Assembly (NCBI GenBank): GCA_965199185.1 | Contig: CBDAQW010000032.1 | Location: 62,001 to 126,000, forward strand | Source of the DNA: Endozoicomonas sp965199185 | Lineage (GTDB): Bacteria > Pseudomonadota > Gammaproteobacteria > Pseudomonadales > Endozoicomonadaceae | Length of the DNA stretch: 64,000 bases | Direction: 5' to 3' | Part shown: positions 43,709 to 53,035 of the stretch, one piece after another | Layout of the letters: each line of letters begins with the position of its first letter | Numbering within the stretch: position 1 is the first letter of the stretch | Made by a program: the position numbers and the translations under genes | Notes under the pieces: model-generated | Database searches by the model: none | Told to the model about the DNA's origin: nothing | The model's input: the letters and a program-made list of their open reading frames with translations, nothing else

Positions 43709-44457
43709 TGAATGTCGACACTCTGAGCATTTTACTCCCGGCCTTTTGTGCCGGACTTGTTGTACTCAGCACTCATCTGATTCTTGGTCAACAGGTATTG
43801 CAACGAGGCATTGTTTTCATTGATCTTGCCATTGCGCAGGTGGCTTCTCTTGGAGTGGTTATCAGTCATCTCATTGATACTCCCCCTGAATTCACTTTCT
43901 TGTATCAGATGTTACCTGTCGTATTATCATTGTCTGCCTCTCTGCTTATTGCCTGGCTGTCACACCACCACAAACAAGAACTCGAAGCTATTATTGGATG
44001 CTTTTATGTCGTAGCGGCCGCCACGGTTTTGATTGTTCTGGCAAACAATCCCCACGGCGCTGAATATATGGAGCGTTCACTGGCGGGGCGAATTTTCTGG
44101 ATAACGGGTTTTGATCTTCTTGTACCTCTTTTAATCAGCCTGACTTTTTTATTTGTTATTTATCTGGCTCCTCACCTGCTTGAAGGATGGGTGTTTTACC
44201 CTCTGTTTGCGGTGCTGATTACTATATCGGTTGATCTTGTCGGGGTTTATCTGGTGTTTAGCACACTAATAATGCCTTCATTAGCTACCCATCGATTGAC
44301 CGGAAAAATAGCGCTGTTTGTTGCTGGATTACTGGGGATTGCAGGCTATGGAGTGGGCTTACTAGTCTCTCACGAACTGGATTTGCCGGGAGGTGCCGTG
44401 ATTGTCGCCACAATGGCGGTCATCTGTCTTTTATTCAGAGGAGTACAAAGAAGGTAG
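43708..44457 (+). CDS. Zinc/metal ABC transporter permease (ZnuB-like)
   Basis: 249-residue inner-membrane permease of the ABC-3 family with about seven or eight hydrophobic segments. The family motif FIDLAIAQVASLGVV near residue 35 and SVDLVGVYLVFSTLIMPSLA in the second half are present. It starts on the last base of the ZnuA-like stop. No ATP-binding gene lies in this operon or nearby, so the ATPase must come from elsewhere. A convergent hairpin follows. Confidence 0.87.
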   Translation: MNVDTLSILLPAFCAGLVVLSTHLILGQQVLQRGIVFIDLAIAQVASLGVVISHLIDTPPEFTFLYQMLPVVLSLSASLLIAWLSHHHKQELEAIIGCFYVVAAATVLIVLANNPHGAEYMERSLAGRIFWITGFDLLVPLLISLTFLFVIYLAPHLLEGWVFYPLFAVLITISVDLVGVYLVFSTLIMPSLATHRLTGKIALFVAGLLGIAGYGVGLLVSHELDLPGGAVIVATMAVICLLFRGVQRR

Positions 44458-44484
44458 ACCGGCATGTTCTGCGAACATGCCGGT
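44458..44484. terminator. Bidirectional hairpin between znuB-like gene and deoD
   Basis: Perfect 12-bp inverted repeat ACCGGCATGTTC-TGC-GAACATGCCGGT directly after the permease stop and 8 bases from the convergent deoD stop. The stem is strong on both strands, with no long T-run. Confidence 0.65.
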
Positions 44485-44492
44485 AATCACAC

Positions 44493-45197
44493 TTAAACCA
44501 GAGAGTTCAGTGCAACTTCAACCATTTCGTTGAAGGTCAGCTGACGATCTTCAGCAGGCAGTGCGTCACCTGTACGGATGTGGTCACTCACTGTGCAGAT
44601 AGCCAAGCCCTGAGCGCCAAACTCAGCACAAACACCGAACAAGCCAGCGGCTTCCATTTCTACGCCCAGAATGTTGTGCTTTTCCATCACGTCGAACATG
44701 GAAGCATCCGGGTTGTAGAACAGGTCTGCAGAGAACAGGTTACCTACCTTCACGTTAACGCCCATTTCACGAGCAGCCTTAACGGAATTTTCCAGCAGTT
44801 CGTAATCAGCGATTGCAGCGAAGTCGTGATCACGGAAACGCATACGGTTTACTTTGGAATCGGTGCAGGCACCCATACCAATCACTACATCACGCAGTTT
44901 AACGTCTTTGGAGATAGCTCCGGCAGAACCAACACGGATCAGCTTCTTAACGCCGTATTCTGTGATCAGTTCTTTATAGTAGATAGAGGCAGAAGGAATG
45001 CCCATACCGGAACCCATAACAGAAACTTTACGACCTTTGTAAGTACCGGTGTAACCGAACATGTTACGTACATCAGTTACCAGCTCAGCACCTTCCAGGA
45101 AGGTTTCAGCAATGTGCTTGGCACGCAGCGGATCACCCGGCAGCAGAACTGCATCAGCAAAAGCGCCTGGTTTCGCATTAATATGTGGAGTACTCAT
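44493..45197 (-). CDS. deoD: Purine-nucleoside phosphorylase
   Basis: Splits purine (deoxy)nucleosides with phosphate into base and (deoxy)ribose-1-phosphate. 234 residues, a low-molecular-mass hexameric type. Family motifs: TPHINAKPGAFADAVLLPGD at the start, GSGMGIPSASIYYKELI, and the catalytic Asp in CTVSDHI with GVEMEAAGLF. It follows deoB by 12 bases. Confidence 0.96.
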   Translation of the reverse strand: MSTPHINAKPGAFADAVLLPGDPLRAKHIAETFLEGAELVTDVRNMFGYTGTYKGRKVSVMGSGMGIPSASIYYKELITEYGVKKLIRVGSAGAISKDVKLRDVVIGMGACTDSKVNRMRFRDHDFAAIADYELLENSVKAAREMGVNVKVGNLFSADLFYNPDASMFDVMEKHNILGVEMEAAGLFGVCAEFGAQGLAICTVSDHIRTGDALPAEDRQLTFNEMVEVALNSLV

Positions 45198-45209
45198 TTT
45201 GCTTACCTC

Positions 45210-46436
45210 TTACAGAATTGATGGCAGAAAAGATTTGCCATATTCCATTGGTTCCAAATCAAAATAACTGGCCACAGTCTGGCCAATATCAGCGAAAGTT
45301 TCACGACCACCCAGAAAACCAGGCTTGACGTTTTTGCCGTACACCAGAACCGGAATATGTTCACGGGTGTGGTCAGTACCATGCCAGCTTGGATCACAAC
45401 CGTGGTCGGCAGTAATAATCAGCAGGTCATCATCTTCAAGCTTGTCCAGCATCTCAGGCAACATGCCATCCAACTGTTCCAGAGCATTGGCATAACCGGC
45501 AATGTCACGACGATGACCAAAAGATGAATCAAAATCGACAAAGTTGGTGAAAATGATCGAGCGGTCTTCACTGGTTTCCAGCGCCCGCATAGTCGCATCG
45601 AACAAAGCAGGAATACCGGTTGCCTTAACCTTTTTGGTGATTCCGCAGTGTGCAAAGATGTCTGCGATCTTACCGATGCTGACTACTTCACCGCCACTGG
45701 CTGCCATTTTATCCAGCACCGTTTTGGCTGGTGGCTCAACAGAGTAATCACGACGGTTACCGGTACGCTGAAAATCACCGGCATCATCACCTACAAATGG
45801 GCGCGCAATAACACGACCAATGTTGTATGGTTCAAGAATTTCACGAGCAAGTTCGCAAAGTTCGTAGAGTTTGTCGAGACCGTAGGTCTCTTCATGACAG
45901 GCTATCTGGAATACACTATCGGCAGAGGTATAAACAATCGGCTTACCGGTGTTCATATGTTCTTCGCCAAGCTGCTCCAGAATAGCAGTGCCTGATGCGT
46001 GGCAGTTACCAATCACACCAGGCAGGTTGCCTTTTTCTACCAGCTCATCCAGCAGTTCCTGTGGGAAGCTATTGTCATGATCGGTAAAATAGCCCCAGTC
46101 AAACAGTACAGGCACACCCGCCATTTCCCAATGACCACTTGGAGTATCCTTACCACTGGAAAGCTCTTTGGCGTAACCGTAAGCACCTTTTATTTCGATG
46201 TCGGTTGCCATGCCCGCCGGGAACTCTCCGCAGGACTCTTGTGCCGCATGCACTAGCCCCAGAGACGACAATGTCGGCAATTTCAGTGTTCCCTTACGAC
46301 CAATATCAGCCCGGCCTTCAGCACAGGCTTTGGCGATGCTGCCAATGGTGTTGGAGCCAACATCTCCAAATTTATCAGCATCTGCGGTAGCGCCAATGCC
46401 GAAGGAATCCATCACTAAGATAACAGTGCGCTTCAT
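45210..46436 (-). CDS. deoB: Phosphopentomutase
   Basis: Converts (deoxy)ribose-1-phosphate to the 5-phosphate. 408 residues of the alkaline-phosphatase-like metal enzyme fold: MDSFGIGATADADKFGD at the N-terminus, SGKDTPSGHWEMAG carrying the phosphorylated Thr, and TADHGCDPSWHGTDHTREH with metal ligands. AGGAG precedes the ATG. It forms deoB-deoD with the next gene. Confidence 0.97.
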   Translation of the reverse strand: MKRTVILVMDSFGIGATADADKFGDVGSNTIGSIAKACAEGRADIGRKGTLKLPTLSSLGLVHAAQESCGEFPAGMATDIEIKGAYGYAKELSSGKDTPSGHWEMAGVPVLFDWGYFTDHDNSFPQELLDELVEKGNLPGVIGNCHASGTAILEQLGEEHMNTGKPIVYTSADSVFQIACHEETYGLDKLYELCELAREILEPYNIGRVIARPFVGDDAGDFQRTGNRRDYSVEPPAKTVLDKMAASGGEVVSIGKIADIFAHCGITKKVKATGIPALFDATMRALETSEDRSIIFTNFVDFDSSFGHRRDIAGYANALEQLDGMLPEMLDKLEDDDLLIITADHGCDPSWHGTDHTREHIPVLVYGKNVKPGFLGGRETFADIGQTVASYFDLEPMEYGKSFLPSIL

Positions 46437-46800
46437 TAGCTACTCCTGCCAAATTGATTTCATAGTCTCCCTATTATCGCTCAGATAACCAGCTATGAGG
46501 ATCAGATAATGTCTGATATTTTCTGATTGAACGTTAGTATTATTATCATAATCACCTGTAAATATTCCTAGTTAGCCGTAAAAAATAAGACCTTACCGCT
46601 AACAAACAGATAGCAACAAAAATATTCACTACTTTTAGGTGAAACGACAGAATAGCTTTGCAAAGCTTTCAAAAAGAGGCATTGCACAACAAAAAAACCA
46701 ACAGAATGACCGTAGCCATCGCCTTCAATAACAGGCACAAATCAAGACAATAAAAAGAGACTAAACCATAAGAAGGGCTGCAACCGCAGCCCTTTTTTCA
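46437..46800. other. Intergenic stretch between deoCA and deoBD
   Basis: 364 bases. It holds the deoA terminator (46773-46794) and presumably the deoB promoter. The rest is A/T-rich. No gene or clear operator was identified. In E. coli deoCABD is one operon, so the gap shows two transcripts here. Confidence 0.6.
46773..46794 (-). terminator. Terminator hairpin of deoCA
   Basis: AAGGGCTGC-AACC-GCAGCCCTT, a 9-bp perfect stem, lies 7 bases past the deoA stop. The T-run is longer on the plus strand (TTTTTT) than on the minus strand. Confidence 0.7.
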
Positions 46801-48120
46801 TTAGACAATCCGACGATAAACGCAGAGGTTTTCTTCGGGTTTCTGATCACTCACCTGAATCGCACTGCGCAACATGGCGTCAGCTTGATTCCAGGAAGCT
46901 TCATCATTAGCGTGCAGCATAGCAACCGGACGGTCAGGAGATATCTGATCACCCAGAGCACCGATGCCAGTCAGACCTACCGCATAGTCAATGCTGTCGG
47001 TAGGTACTTTGCGACCACCACCCAGCATCACTACAGAAAGACCCACTTCGCGGGTATTCATGGCAGAGATATAACCTTCACCTTCCAGATAGACTGGCTT
47101 AATAATTTTCGCCTTAGGCAGGTAGCTGTCGTATTTCTCCATGAAATCAACCGGACCACCCAGCCCGTGAACCATACGACCAAAGACTTCTGCTGCTTTG
47201 CCGTTATCCAGGACTGTTTGCAACTGATTTCTGGCATCGGCTTCATCTTTAGCCAGACCACCCAAAACCAGAAGTTCTGCAGATTGTGCCATGGTGATTT
47301 CTAACAGGCGTGGGTTACGGTATTCACCAGTCAGGAACTGAACCGCTTCATGCACTTCTACGGCATTACCGGCAGAAGATGCCAGACACTGGTTCATATC
47401 CGTGAGCAGCGCAGAAGTTTTAACACCCGCACCATTGGCAACACGAACAATGCTTTCAGCCAGTTCAACGGATTTTTCAAATGACGGCATGAACGCACCA
47501 CTGCCCACTTTGACGTCCATCACCAAAGCATCCAGACCTTCTGCCAGTTTTTTAGCCAGAATGGAGGCAGTGATCATATCAATGGATTCAACAGTAGCGG
47601 TCACATCACGAATACCGTAGATGCGCTTGTCGGCAGGTGCCAGTTCGCCTGTCTGACCAACAATGGCAACACCGGCATTTTTCACGACCATGCGGAACAG
47701 CTCTTCAGAGGCACTGGTGGTATAACCGGGAATGGCATCCAGTTTATCCAGAGTACCGCCGGTATGACCCAGACCACGACCGGAGATCATTGGCACATAA
47801 CCACCGCAAGCGGCAATCATTGGACCAAGCATCAGGCTGACCACATCACCCACGCCACCGGTGGAGTGTTTGTCCAGCACCGGGCCGCCCAGATTTTCTG
47901 ACGCCCAGCTCATCACATCGCCGGAATCACGCATAGCACAAGTCATGGCCACACGCTCGTCGATGTTCATGCCCTGAAAGTAAGTAGCCATAGCAAAAGC
48001 CGCTACCTGACCTTCAGATACGGTGTCGTCAGTGACACCAAGAATAAATTCACGAATTTCTTCCGCCGCCAGTATTTCACCTTCACGCTTGCGACGAATT
48101 ACTTCCTGAGGCAGAAACAT
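46801..48120 (-). CDS. deoA: Thymidine phosphorylase
   Basis: Splits thymidine and deoxyuridine with phosphate. 439 residues with the family signature LDKHSTGGVGDVVSLMLGP and SGRGLGHTGGTLDKLD. The ATG at 48120 follows the deoC stop by one base with GAGGG upstream and gives the normal length; an in-frame start at 48168 would lie inside deoC. Same transcript as deoC. Confidence 0.96.
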   Translation of the reverse strand: MFLPQEVIRRKREGEILAAEEIREFILGVTDDTVSEGQVAAFAMATYFQGMNIDERVAMTCAMRDSGDVMSWASENLGGPVLDKHSTGGVGDVVSLMLGPMIAACGGYVPMISGRGLGHTGGTLDKLDAIPGYTTSASEELFRMVVKNAGVAIVGQTGELAPADKRIYGIRDVTATVESIDMITASILAKKLAEGLDALVMDVKVGSGAFMPSFEKSVELAESIVRVANGAGVKTSALLTDMNQCLASSAGNAVEVHEAVQFLTGEYRNPRLLEITMAQSAELLVLGGLAKDEADARNQLQTVLDNGKAAEVFGRMVHGLGGPVDFMEKYDSYLPKAKIIKPVYLEGEGYISAMNTREVGLSVVMLGGGRKVPTDSIDYAVGLTGIGALGDQISPDRPVAMLHANDEASWNQADAMLRSAIQVSDQKPEENLCVYRRIV

Positions 48121-48121
48121 A

Positions 48122-48898
48122 TCAGTAGCCCTCTGTGCTGGCGTCGCCTTTATCAAGACCAAGTGCAATCAATAGATTGCCCAGCAGGCTGCTGGCACCA
48201 AAGCGATAGTGATGACGATCAGCCCAGCCTTCGCCCATGATTTCTTCGGCCAGTTTCAGGTGCATTTGTGCATCTTCTGCGGTACGAATGCCACCAGCAG
48301 GTTTGAAGCCAACATCGGTTTTACCACTGTCACGAATGGCTTCCAGCATGATACGGGCAGATTCAGGGGTGGCATTCACAGGCACTTTACCGGTGGATGT
48401 TTTGATGAAGTCAGCACCGGCAGCGATGCAGATATCACTGGCTTTGCGAATCAGAGCTTCGTCTTTCAGCTCACCGGTTTCAATGATGACTTTCAGAATA
48501 GCACTGTCACCACAGGCAGCCTTACACTTGCGAACCAGCTCGGCACCTACGGTTTCGTCACCCGCCATCAGAGCACGGTAAGGGAATACAACATCGACTT
48601 CGTCGGCACCATAAGCAACAGCCGCTTTGGTTTCTGCGACAGCAATTTCAATGTCGTCACCACCGTGAGGGAAGTTAGTCACAGTAGCAATAGTAACCGA
48701 TTCCAGACCCTCTTCTTTCAGGGTCTTTCTGGCAATAGGAATAAAGCGTGGGTAGATGCAGATAGCTGCAGTGTTGCCCGCTTCGGTGCGAGCCTGCTTA
48801 CACAGCTTGATAATGACTTCCGGAGTATCATCCTCATTCAGAGAGGTAAGATCCATCAACTGTAAAGCCTGGCGGCTGTAGGCGTTCAGGTCGGTCAT
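48122..48898 (-). CDS. deoC: Deoxyribose-phosphate aldolase
   Basis: Class I aldolase splitting 2-deoxyribose-5-phosphate to glyceraldehyde-3-phosphate and acetaldehyde. 258 residues. Schiff-base Lys is in ADFIKTSTGKVPVNATPES, with second Lys in DVGFKPAGGIRT. The start MTDLNAYSRQALQLMDLTSL at 48898 has AAGGG upstream and matches E. coli; the frame extends to 48952. First gene of deoC-deoA. Confidence 0.97.
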   Translation of the reverse strand: MTDLNAYSRQALQLMDLTSLNEDDTPEVIIKLCKQARTEAGNTAAICIYPRFIPIARKTLKEEGLESVTIATVTNFPHGGDDIEIAVAETKAAVAYGADEVDVVFPYRALMAGDETVGAELVRKCKAACGDSAILKVIIETGELKDEALIRKASDICIAAGADFIKTSTGKVPVNATPESARIMLEAIRDSGKTDVGFKPAGGIRTAEDAQMHLKLAEEIMGEGWADRHHYRFGASSLLGNLLIALGLDKGDASTEGY

Positions 48899-49505
48899 GA
48901 TGTAACCCTTTTGAAGAAGTTTGTCGATGCCGGTCGGCATAAGCGGAAGCAAGGATATAAGACTATGGGTCAGATAACCCTGGAAATATGCCGTATCAGC
49001 GGAACCTGCTCAAGATATACTAATGCGCATGATGTCTGGAGAGTAAGCAGACTGACGTATTGTAGATTAATACATACTGAACCAGTTCGCCTTGCCGAAA
49101 ACCGCTTAATGTGTCATCCCGCATCCAATGCAAAGCATCAACAACGTTGGGTATTTCATGCTCCGAAAACAAAAAACCCCTGTGTGAAACAGGGGTTTTT
49201 GCTGATCATCCACCAGAGTCTGCAGCCAGGCTGCAACCTCTTTCGCCCTTTCATCAGAACAGCTGAACTGTTGGAACAGGCAACAGTAACAGTTCGTTGT
49301 TTAACCTGATGAAGTGACAGCACCGGTTCCCGCCAGCACTGTCAAAAAGCGAGGATCGAATGTTATCTACAACCAGAAACACAAGTAAAACAACAATAGC
49401 AGGATGCACGTTCAATGATTTTGAATGAACCCGGAAATCCATCAACTGAGATCGATCAGGAAACAACCAGACACCCCGTAAGTACTCATCTTCTTTTCGA
49501 TGACC
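48899..49505. other. Intergenic stretch upstream of deoC with an orphan terminator
   Basis: 607 bases. It must include the deoC promoter. A strong terminator lies at 49172-49200 with no protein gene clearly ending at it. ORFs here lack family features. Confidence 0.5.
49172..49200 (+). terminator. Strong Rho-independent terminator without an obvious gene
   Basis: 12-bp stem AAAAACCCCTGT / ACAGGGGTTTTT with a 5-base loop and T-run on both strands. The nearest plus-strand coding gene ending before it is absent. It could end a small RNA from the deoC upstream region or minus-strand transcription from the 49.5-50.6 kb remnant. Confidence 0.8.
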
Positions 49506-49739
49506 TCATTTTAAATCACTAATTCTGAGACTGAATTTTTCAGGTATTTTTTCCCCGCTACCCTTTATCAAAATCAATGACTCGACTGCAGACTTCCATC
49601 CTTTCATCGCTTCTACAGAACGATCGAGATATCGCTTTGGCACTCTATCAGTAGACACCTCCTCTCTGGTGGTTGAATTAACATAAGTGGTTGCGGGATT
49701 AGCGATTGAAGTAATGACTGGGCGCAGCTTCCAGTACAT
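49506..49739 (-). CDS. Hypothetical 77-residue ORF
   Basis: Short frame on the same strand, just 3' of the degraded effector-like gene. It has no signal peptide or known motif (VSTDRVPKRYLDRSVEAMKG). It may be a tail fragment of that remnant rather than a gene. Confidence 0.25.
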   Translation of the reverse strand: MYWKLRPVITSIANPATTYVNSTTREEVSTDRVPKRYLDRSVEAMKGWKSAVESLILIKGSGEKIPEKFSLRISDLK

Positions 49740-49805
49740 ATTGGATTTAAAGTAGCATTTTTGTGCTAATAAATTGGGGTAATCTGACTCATCAGCAACA
49801 AGACC

Positions 49806-50606
49806 CTAGGTCACTCCAGGAGTAGTGATGTCTCGCCTTATTTCAGCCTGAGGGATTTTGGAGATATGGCCAGAAGTTTCAGGCTCTTCAGAAGGTTTCA
49901 TGAACCATTTTAGCTGCTTTGCTCCAGTAGGGTCATAGTCTACTTGGTACCTTCGGGCAATGTGCTGATAAAGGTAAGGAGCAGGCAAATCTGGCCAGGG
50001 GTCAGCAACAACCATCGTATCGCAATCATTACCAATAACCACGAAGTGGTGTGGAAATTGACCAGCATGCTTAAAAATAGTCACTGACTCATTAAGCCCT
50101 TCCTCTTTTATAATTTGTTTGGCGAAAACGTATTGACAGTTGAGCATAGTCACAACAGACACCAGCCTTCATAGTAGCCGATTTGCAAGGAGAGAAATTG
50201 TACGAATATTGTTTACTTTGACGACTGGCATAGAGATTAGTACCTTCACTGTTGATATTGTCTAATGCCTGATTTGCCGCACCTCTGGGCATCGCTTGCT
50301 TAACAGCCCAGATAACCTTTTCGGCGATTTGTAGGCGTTTAAAAGTAACCGGATCAACTTTATAACGAACCCTTGGCAACTCTTCGTGCAGATGTTCCTG
50401 TATAAAGGGGTTTTCCAGGAAATTGGCAGGTTCTGAAGAGTAAGCCCCACTGATGCTTTTTTTGTAATCTTAAAATAATCATCATGGGAGGCATTCAGTG
50501 CCTCCGTTCCTGCAGTACGGTGCCCAAATTGAATCACCTGTTGCCTAGTTCGAATGCCGGAATTTCTGGTTGAGTAGGGAGCGTAGATGGGGTTGCCCGA
50601 CGGCAA
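49806..50606 (-). pseudogene. Frameshifted transglutaminase/cysteine-protease-like effector remnant
   Basis: Three overlapping minus-strand frames (50606-50262, 50379-50092, 50162-49806) together read as one protein. In order they give NLPISW near the N-terminus, RVRYKVDPVTFKRLQIAEKV, a catalytic-like Cys in MKAGVCCDYAQL, then His in GQFPHHFVVIGND and Asp in VVADPWPDLPAP. Cys-His-Asp in this spacing resembles transglutaminase-fold proteins, including some bacterial effectors. At least two frameshifts break it. Function is inferred only from the pattern. A 19-bp match to the IS66 right end lies at its start. Confidence 0.5.
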
Positions 50607-51102
50607 TAGAGGGGTTCCACGAAGTCAGTGCGTATTGAGCTGCCTTAAAAATTTCTCTGACGGTCCGAGCCCTTCCTCTGCAATTTTATTCTGTTTATCC
50701 AAAAATATTCCGTAAAAATCAGGCGATTTGGGAATATGAGAATGGTCATGTGATTTTGATTTTTCAAATAAATATTTAGGTCTGTTTTGAGCATCATTGG
50801 GATCGATCCAATAAAGATCGGAAGTTGTGGGAAGGGAAATTATGACTTAAGGAGTCATGGAGTTCATTTTGAATGTTCCTGTAAAAACAATGAACTCAAA
50901 ACGTATAAAACGTGCGAAGAACGATCACTAACAACCGAGTTAGTCGTGCTGACGATTCATGCATGCCCGCTACACGCAAATTTGTTGTACTCACAATAAT
51001 TCTGAAAAAAATTTGTAGAGCATTAAGTGTTGACTACTATCTGTTCACCAGACAAATCATATATCCTACCGCCTCAAAAATCAGAACGACGGTTTAATCA
51101 CC
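50607..51102. other. Intergenic stretch upstream of the PunR-like regulator
   Basis: 496 A/T-rich bases. Several short ORFs exist but none has a ribosome site plus recognisable sequence. No repeat family member was found. Confidence 0.5.
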
Positions 51103-52053
51103 ATGATCCCAACGGAAACACTCCAGATAGTTCGGGCAGTGGCCCATTTCCGAAATTTCACCGCTGCGGCCAAGCACTTGCACAAAGTGCCCTCTGCCAT
51201 CAGCTACACGGTGCGCAAACTGGAAGATAGATTGGGTGTACAGTTATTTCTTCGCGACAGCAAAAGGGTTGAGCTGACGCCAGCCGGTGAGCACTTTATG
51301 AAGCACACCGACAAACTGCTGGCTTCGCTGGAAGAACTTGAAAACACTACACGACAAATGGCGTCAGGATGGGAACAGGAAATTCGTATTGCCATGGATA
51401 ACGTGGTCAATCAGGGCAAGATTTACGACCTTATCCATGACTTACAGGAAGTTCGACCAGAGGCAGGACTGGTCATTAACACGGAAGTCTTCAACGGTTC
51501 CTGGGATGCCCTTTATCATGGACGTTGTCAGGTGGTTATTGGTGCCCCCAGAGAAATTCCTGAAAACATCAAGGGTTCCGACCGTTACGCCTGGCGCTCT
51601 ATGGGTGAAATGTCCTGGGATTTTGTGGTTGCCCCTAACCATCCACTGGCAAAGATCGAAAGCCCTTTACCATCTGAGGATTTGAAGCCTTACCCTTCCA
51701 TCTGTGTTCAGGATACATCCCGTTTCTTTCGTCAGGGGTATAACTTCTTGCTGGAAGATCAGCAATTGTTGCTTGTGCCGAGCTTCAGAGCTACTATCGA
51801 GAGCCTTCTCAGAGGACAGGGTGTTGCTATTTTACCAAGCCACTTTGTTCACCCTTATATTGAGCAAGAATTACTAATCAAAAAAGACGTTGTCGATTTT
51901 ACTTACAACGACACCTGTCTTCTGGCCTGGAATCAGGAAAACATGGGCTCCGGTCTTAAGTGGATTCTGGACTGGCTGGGATCAGAAGCCTGGCTGAATA
52001 AAGTTTGGTTACAATATGACAAGGAAAAGCCTGCGGGCTATCACGTACCCTGA
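51103..52053 (+). CDS. LysR-type regulator, PunR (YdhB)-like
   Basis: 316 residues. N-terminal helix-turn-helix (NFTAAAKHLHKVPSAISYTV) then a sensor domain with the segments MDNVVNQGKIYDLIHDL and EVFNGSWDALYHGRCQVVIG. These closely resemble E. coli PunR, the activator of a purine-nucleoside transporter gene, including HRVPSAVSYTVRQLE and VFNGVWDAL-like blocks. Nucleoside sensing is therefore the best guess and fits the nearby deo genes. In E. coli it sits beside punC; here the neighbour is a YoaK-family gene. Confidence 0.8.
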   Translation: MIPTETLQIVRAVAHFRNFTAAAKHLHKVPSAISYTVRKLEDRLGVQLFLRDSKRVELTPAGEHFMKHTDKLLASLEELENTTRQMASGWEQEIRIAMDNVVNQGKIYDLIHDLQEVRPEAGLVINTEVFNGSWDALYHGRCQVVIGAPREIPENIKGSDRYAWRSMGEMSWDFVVAPNHPLAKIESPLPSEDLKPYPSICVQDTSRFFRQGYNFLLEDQQLLLVPSFRATIESLLRGQGVAILPSHFVHPYIEQELLIKKDVVDFTYNDTCLLAWNQENMGSGLKWILDWLGSEAWLNKVWLQYDKEKPAGYHVP

Positions 52054-52056
52054 AAG

Positions 52057-52743
52057 ATGATTCGAAAACTACCTGCCTGGGTCTGGTTTGGCGGCATTAT
52101 TCTTACTTTTGCTGCCGGATTAATTAATGCCGTCGCACTGCTCAGCTTCATTAACGAAGCGGCTACGCATGTCACCGGATCCATCACCCGAGCCTCCAGC
52201 GCCATAGCAAGCGGCGACCTTGAAATGACGCTACATCTGTCGGCTATGATACTGTGCTTTTTTTCCGGTGCAGTAATCAGCGGCATTATCACCCGGGGAA
52301 GCCGCTTGCAACTGGGTCGTCGATATGGTTTTGCTCTGGCACTTGAGTGCATCTTACTCGCTGCGTCCATGCTGCGATTTCAACATAATATGATGTCAGG
52401 TCAATTATTGGCCTCACTTGCCTGCGGTTTGCAAAATGGCATGCTGACGACGTTTAGTGGAGCCATTATCAGAACCACTCATATGACAGGGACAATCACC
52501 GATCTGGGCACTCAGATGGGACACTGGCTGATGGGCATTGGTATGGATAAACGTCGATTTCTGCTCAACATCTTGCTATTGGCGGGTTTTTCCGTGGGCG
52601 GTATTGCGGGGACACTGGTATTTAAAATGATGAGTTACCAGGCATTAATCATACCTGTAATTTTGACCGGATTAGCCAGCTTCTTTTACACATCTTATGT
52701 TGTTTATGTCCGTAATCATAATGGGGATATGGACTTTAACTGA
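52057..52743 (+). CDS. YoaK/DUF1275-family membrane protein
   Basis: 228 residues with about six membrane segments. The family blocks are FAAGLINAVALLSF, ATHVTGSITR and GLQNGMLTTFSGAIIRTTHMTGTITDLGTQMG. Its function is not known. It starts 3 bases after the LysR gene and is presumably cotranscribed. Confidence 0.82.
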   Translation: MIRKLPAWVWFGGIILTFAAGLINAVALLSFINEAATHVTGSITRASSAIASGDLEMTLHLSAMILCFFSGAVISGIITRGSRLQLGRRYGFALALECILLAASMLRFQHNMMSGQLLASLACGLQNGMLTTFSGAIIRTTHMTGTITDLGTQMGHWLMGIGMDKRRFLLNILLLAGFSVGGIAGTLVFKMMSYQALIIPVILTGLASFFYTSYVVYVRNHNGDMDFN

Positions 52744-52770
52744 CATTCGGTGCGCTTTTTTGGGGTTTCT

Positions 52771-52796
52771 CCCTTGTCGGAGTCTGCTTCGCGGAC
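52771..52796. repeat. GTCGGAGTC/GACTCCGAC hairpin (REP-like family)
   Basis: A perfect 9-bp stem with loop TGCTTCGCG, 3' of the YoaK-family gene. It shares its core with the hairpins at 2471-2496 and 40329-40363. Confidence 0.55.
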
Positions 52797-53035
52797 TCCG
52801 ACCTATCAATAATCAGGAACCTATTTTTCTGAACTGCCCGAATGTTGGCGAATTTCCAACATAACGATTAATAAGCGTCTCGTCAGACAGCCGATTGTCA
52901 GCTTATAACATCACCACCGCCCACCCCCAACAAGCAACCACTCTTCAGGTAAAAATCCAGTTTGTTAAAGTCCATTAAACGACTCTTCTAAGCTTTTTAT
53001 TGAATAAGCAGTCGTTGGGAAAGGATGTGAATATT

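Noticed and set aside
43708..44457. Idea that the ZnuB-like gene is fused to or followed by a hidden ATPase
   Set aside because: No Walker A or ABC signature was found in any frame near it; the next gene is convergent deoD.
44580..45221. 213-codon ORF opposite deoD
   Set aside because: It is a mirror frame of the conserved deoD gene.
48911..49309. 132-codon plus-strand ORF opposite the deoC leader
   Set aside because: It runs through the strong terminator at 49172-49200 and has low-complexity, non-protein-like composition.
50787..50999. 70-codon ORF upstream of the LysR gene
   Set aside because: It needs a TTG start, has no ribosome site and shows no motif.
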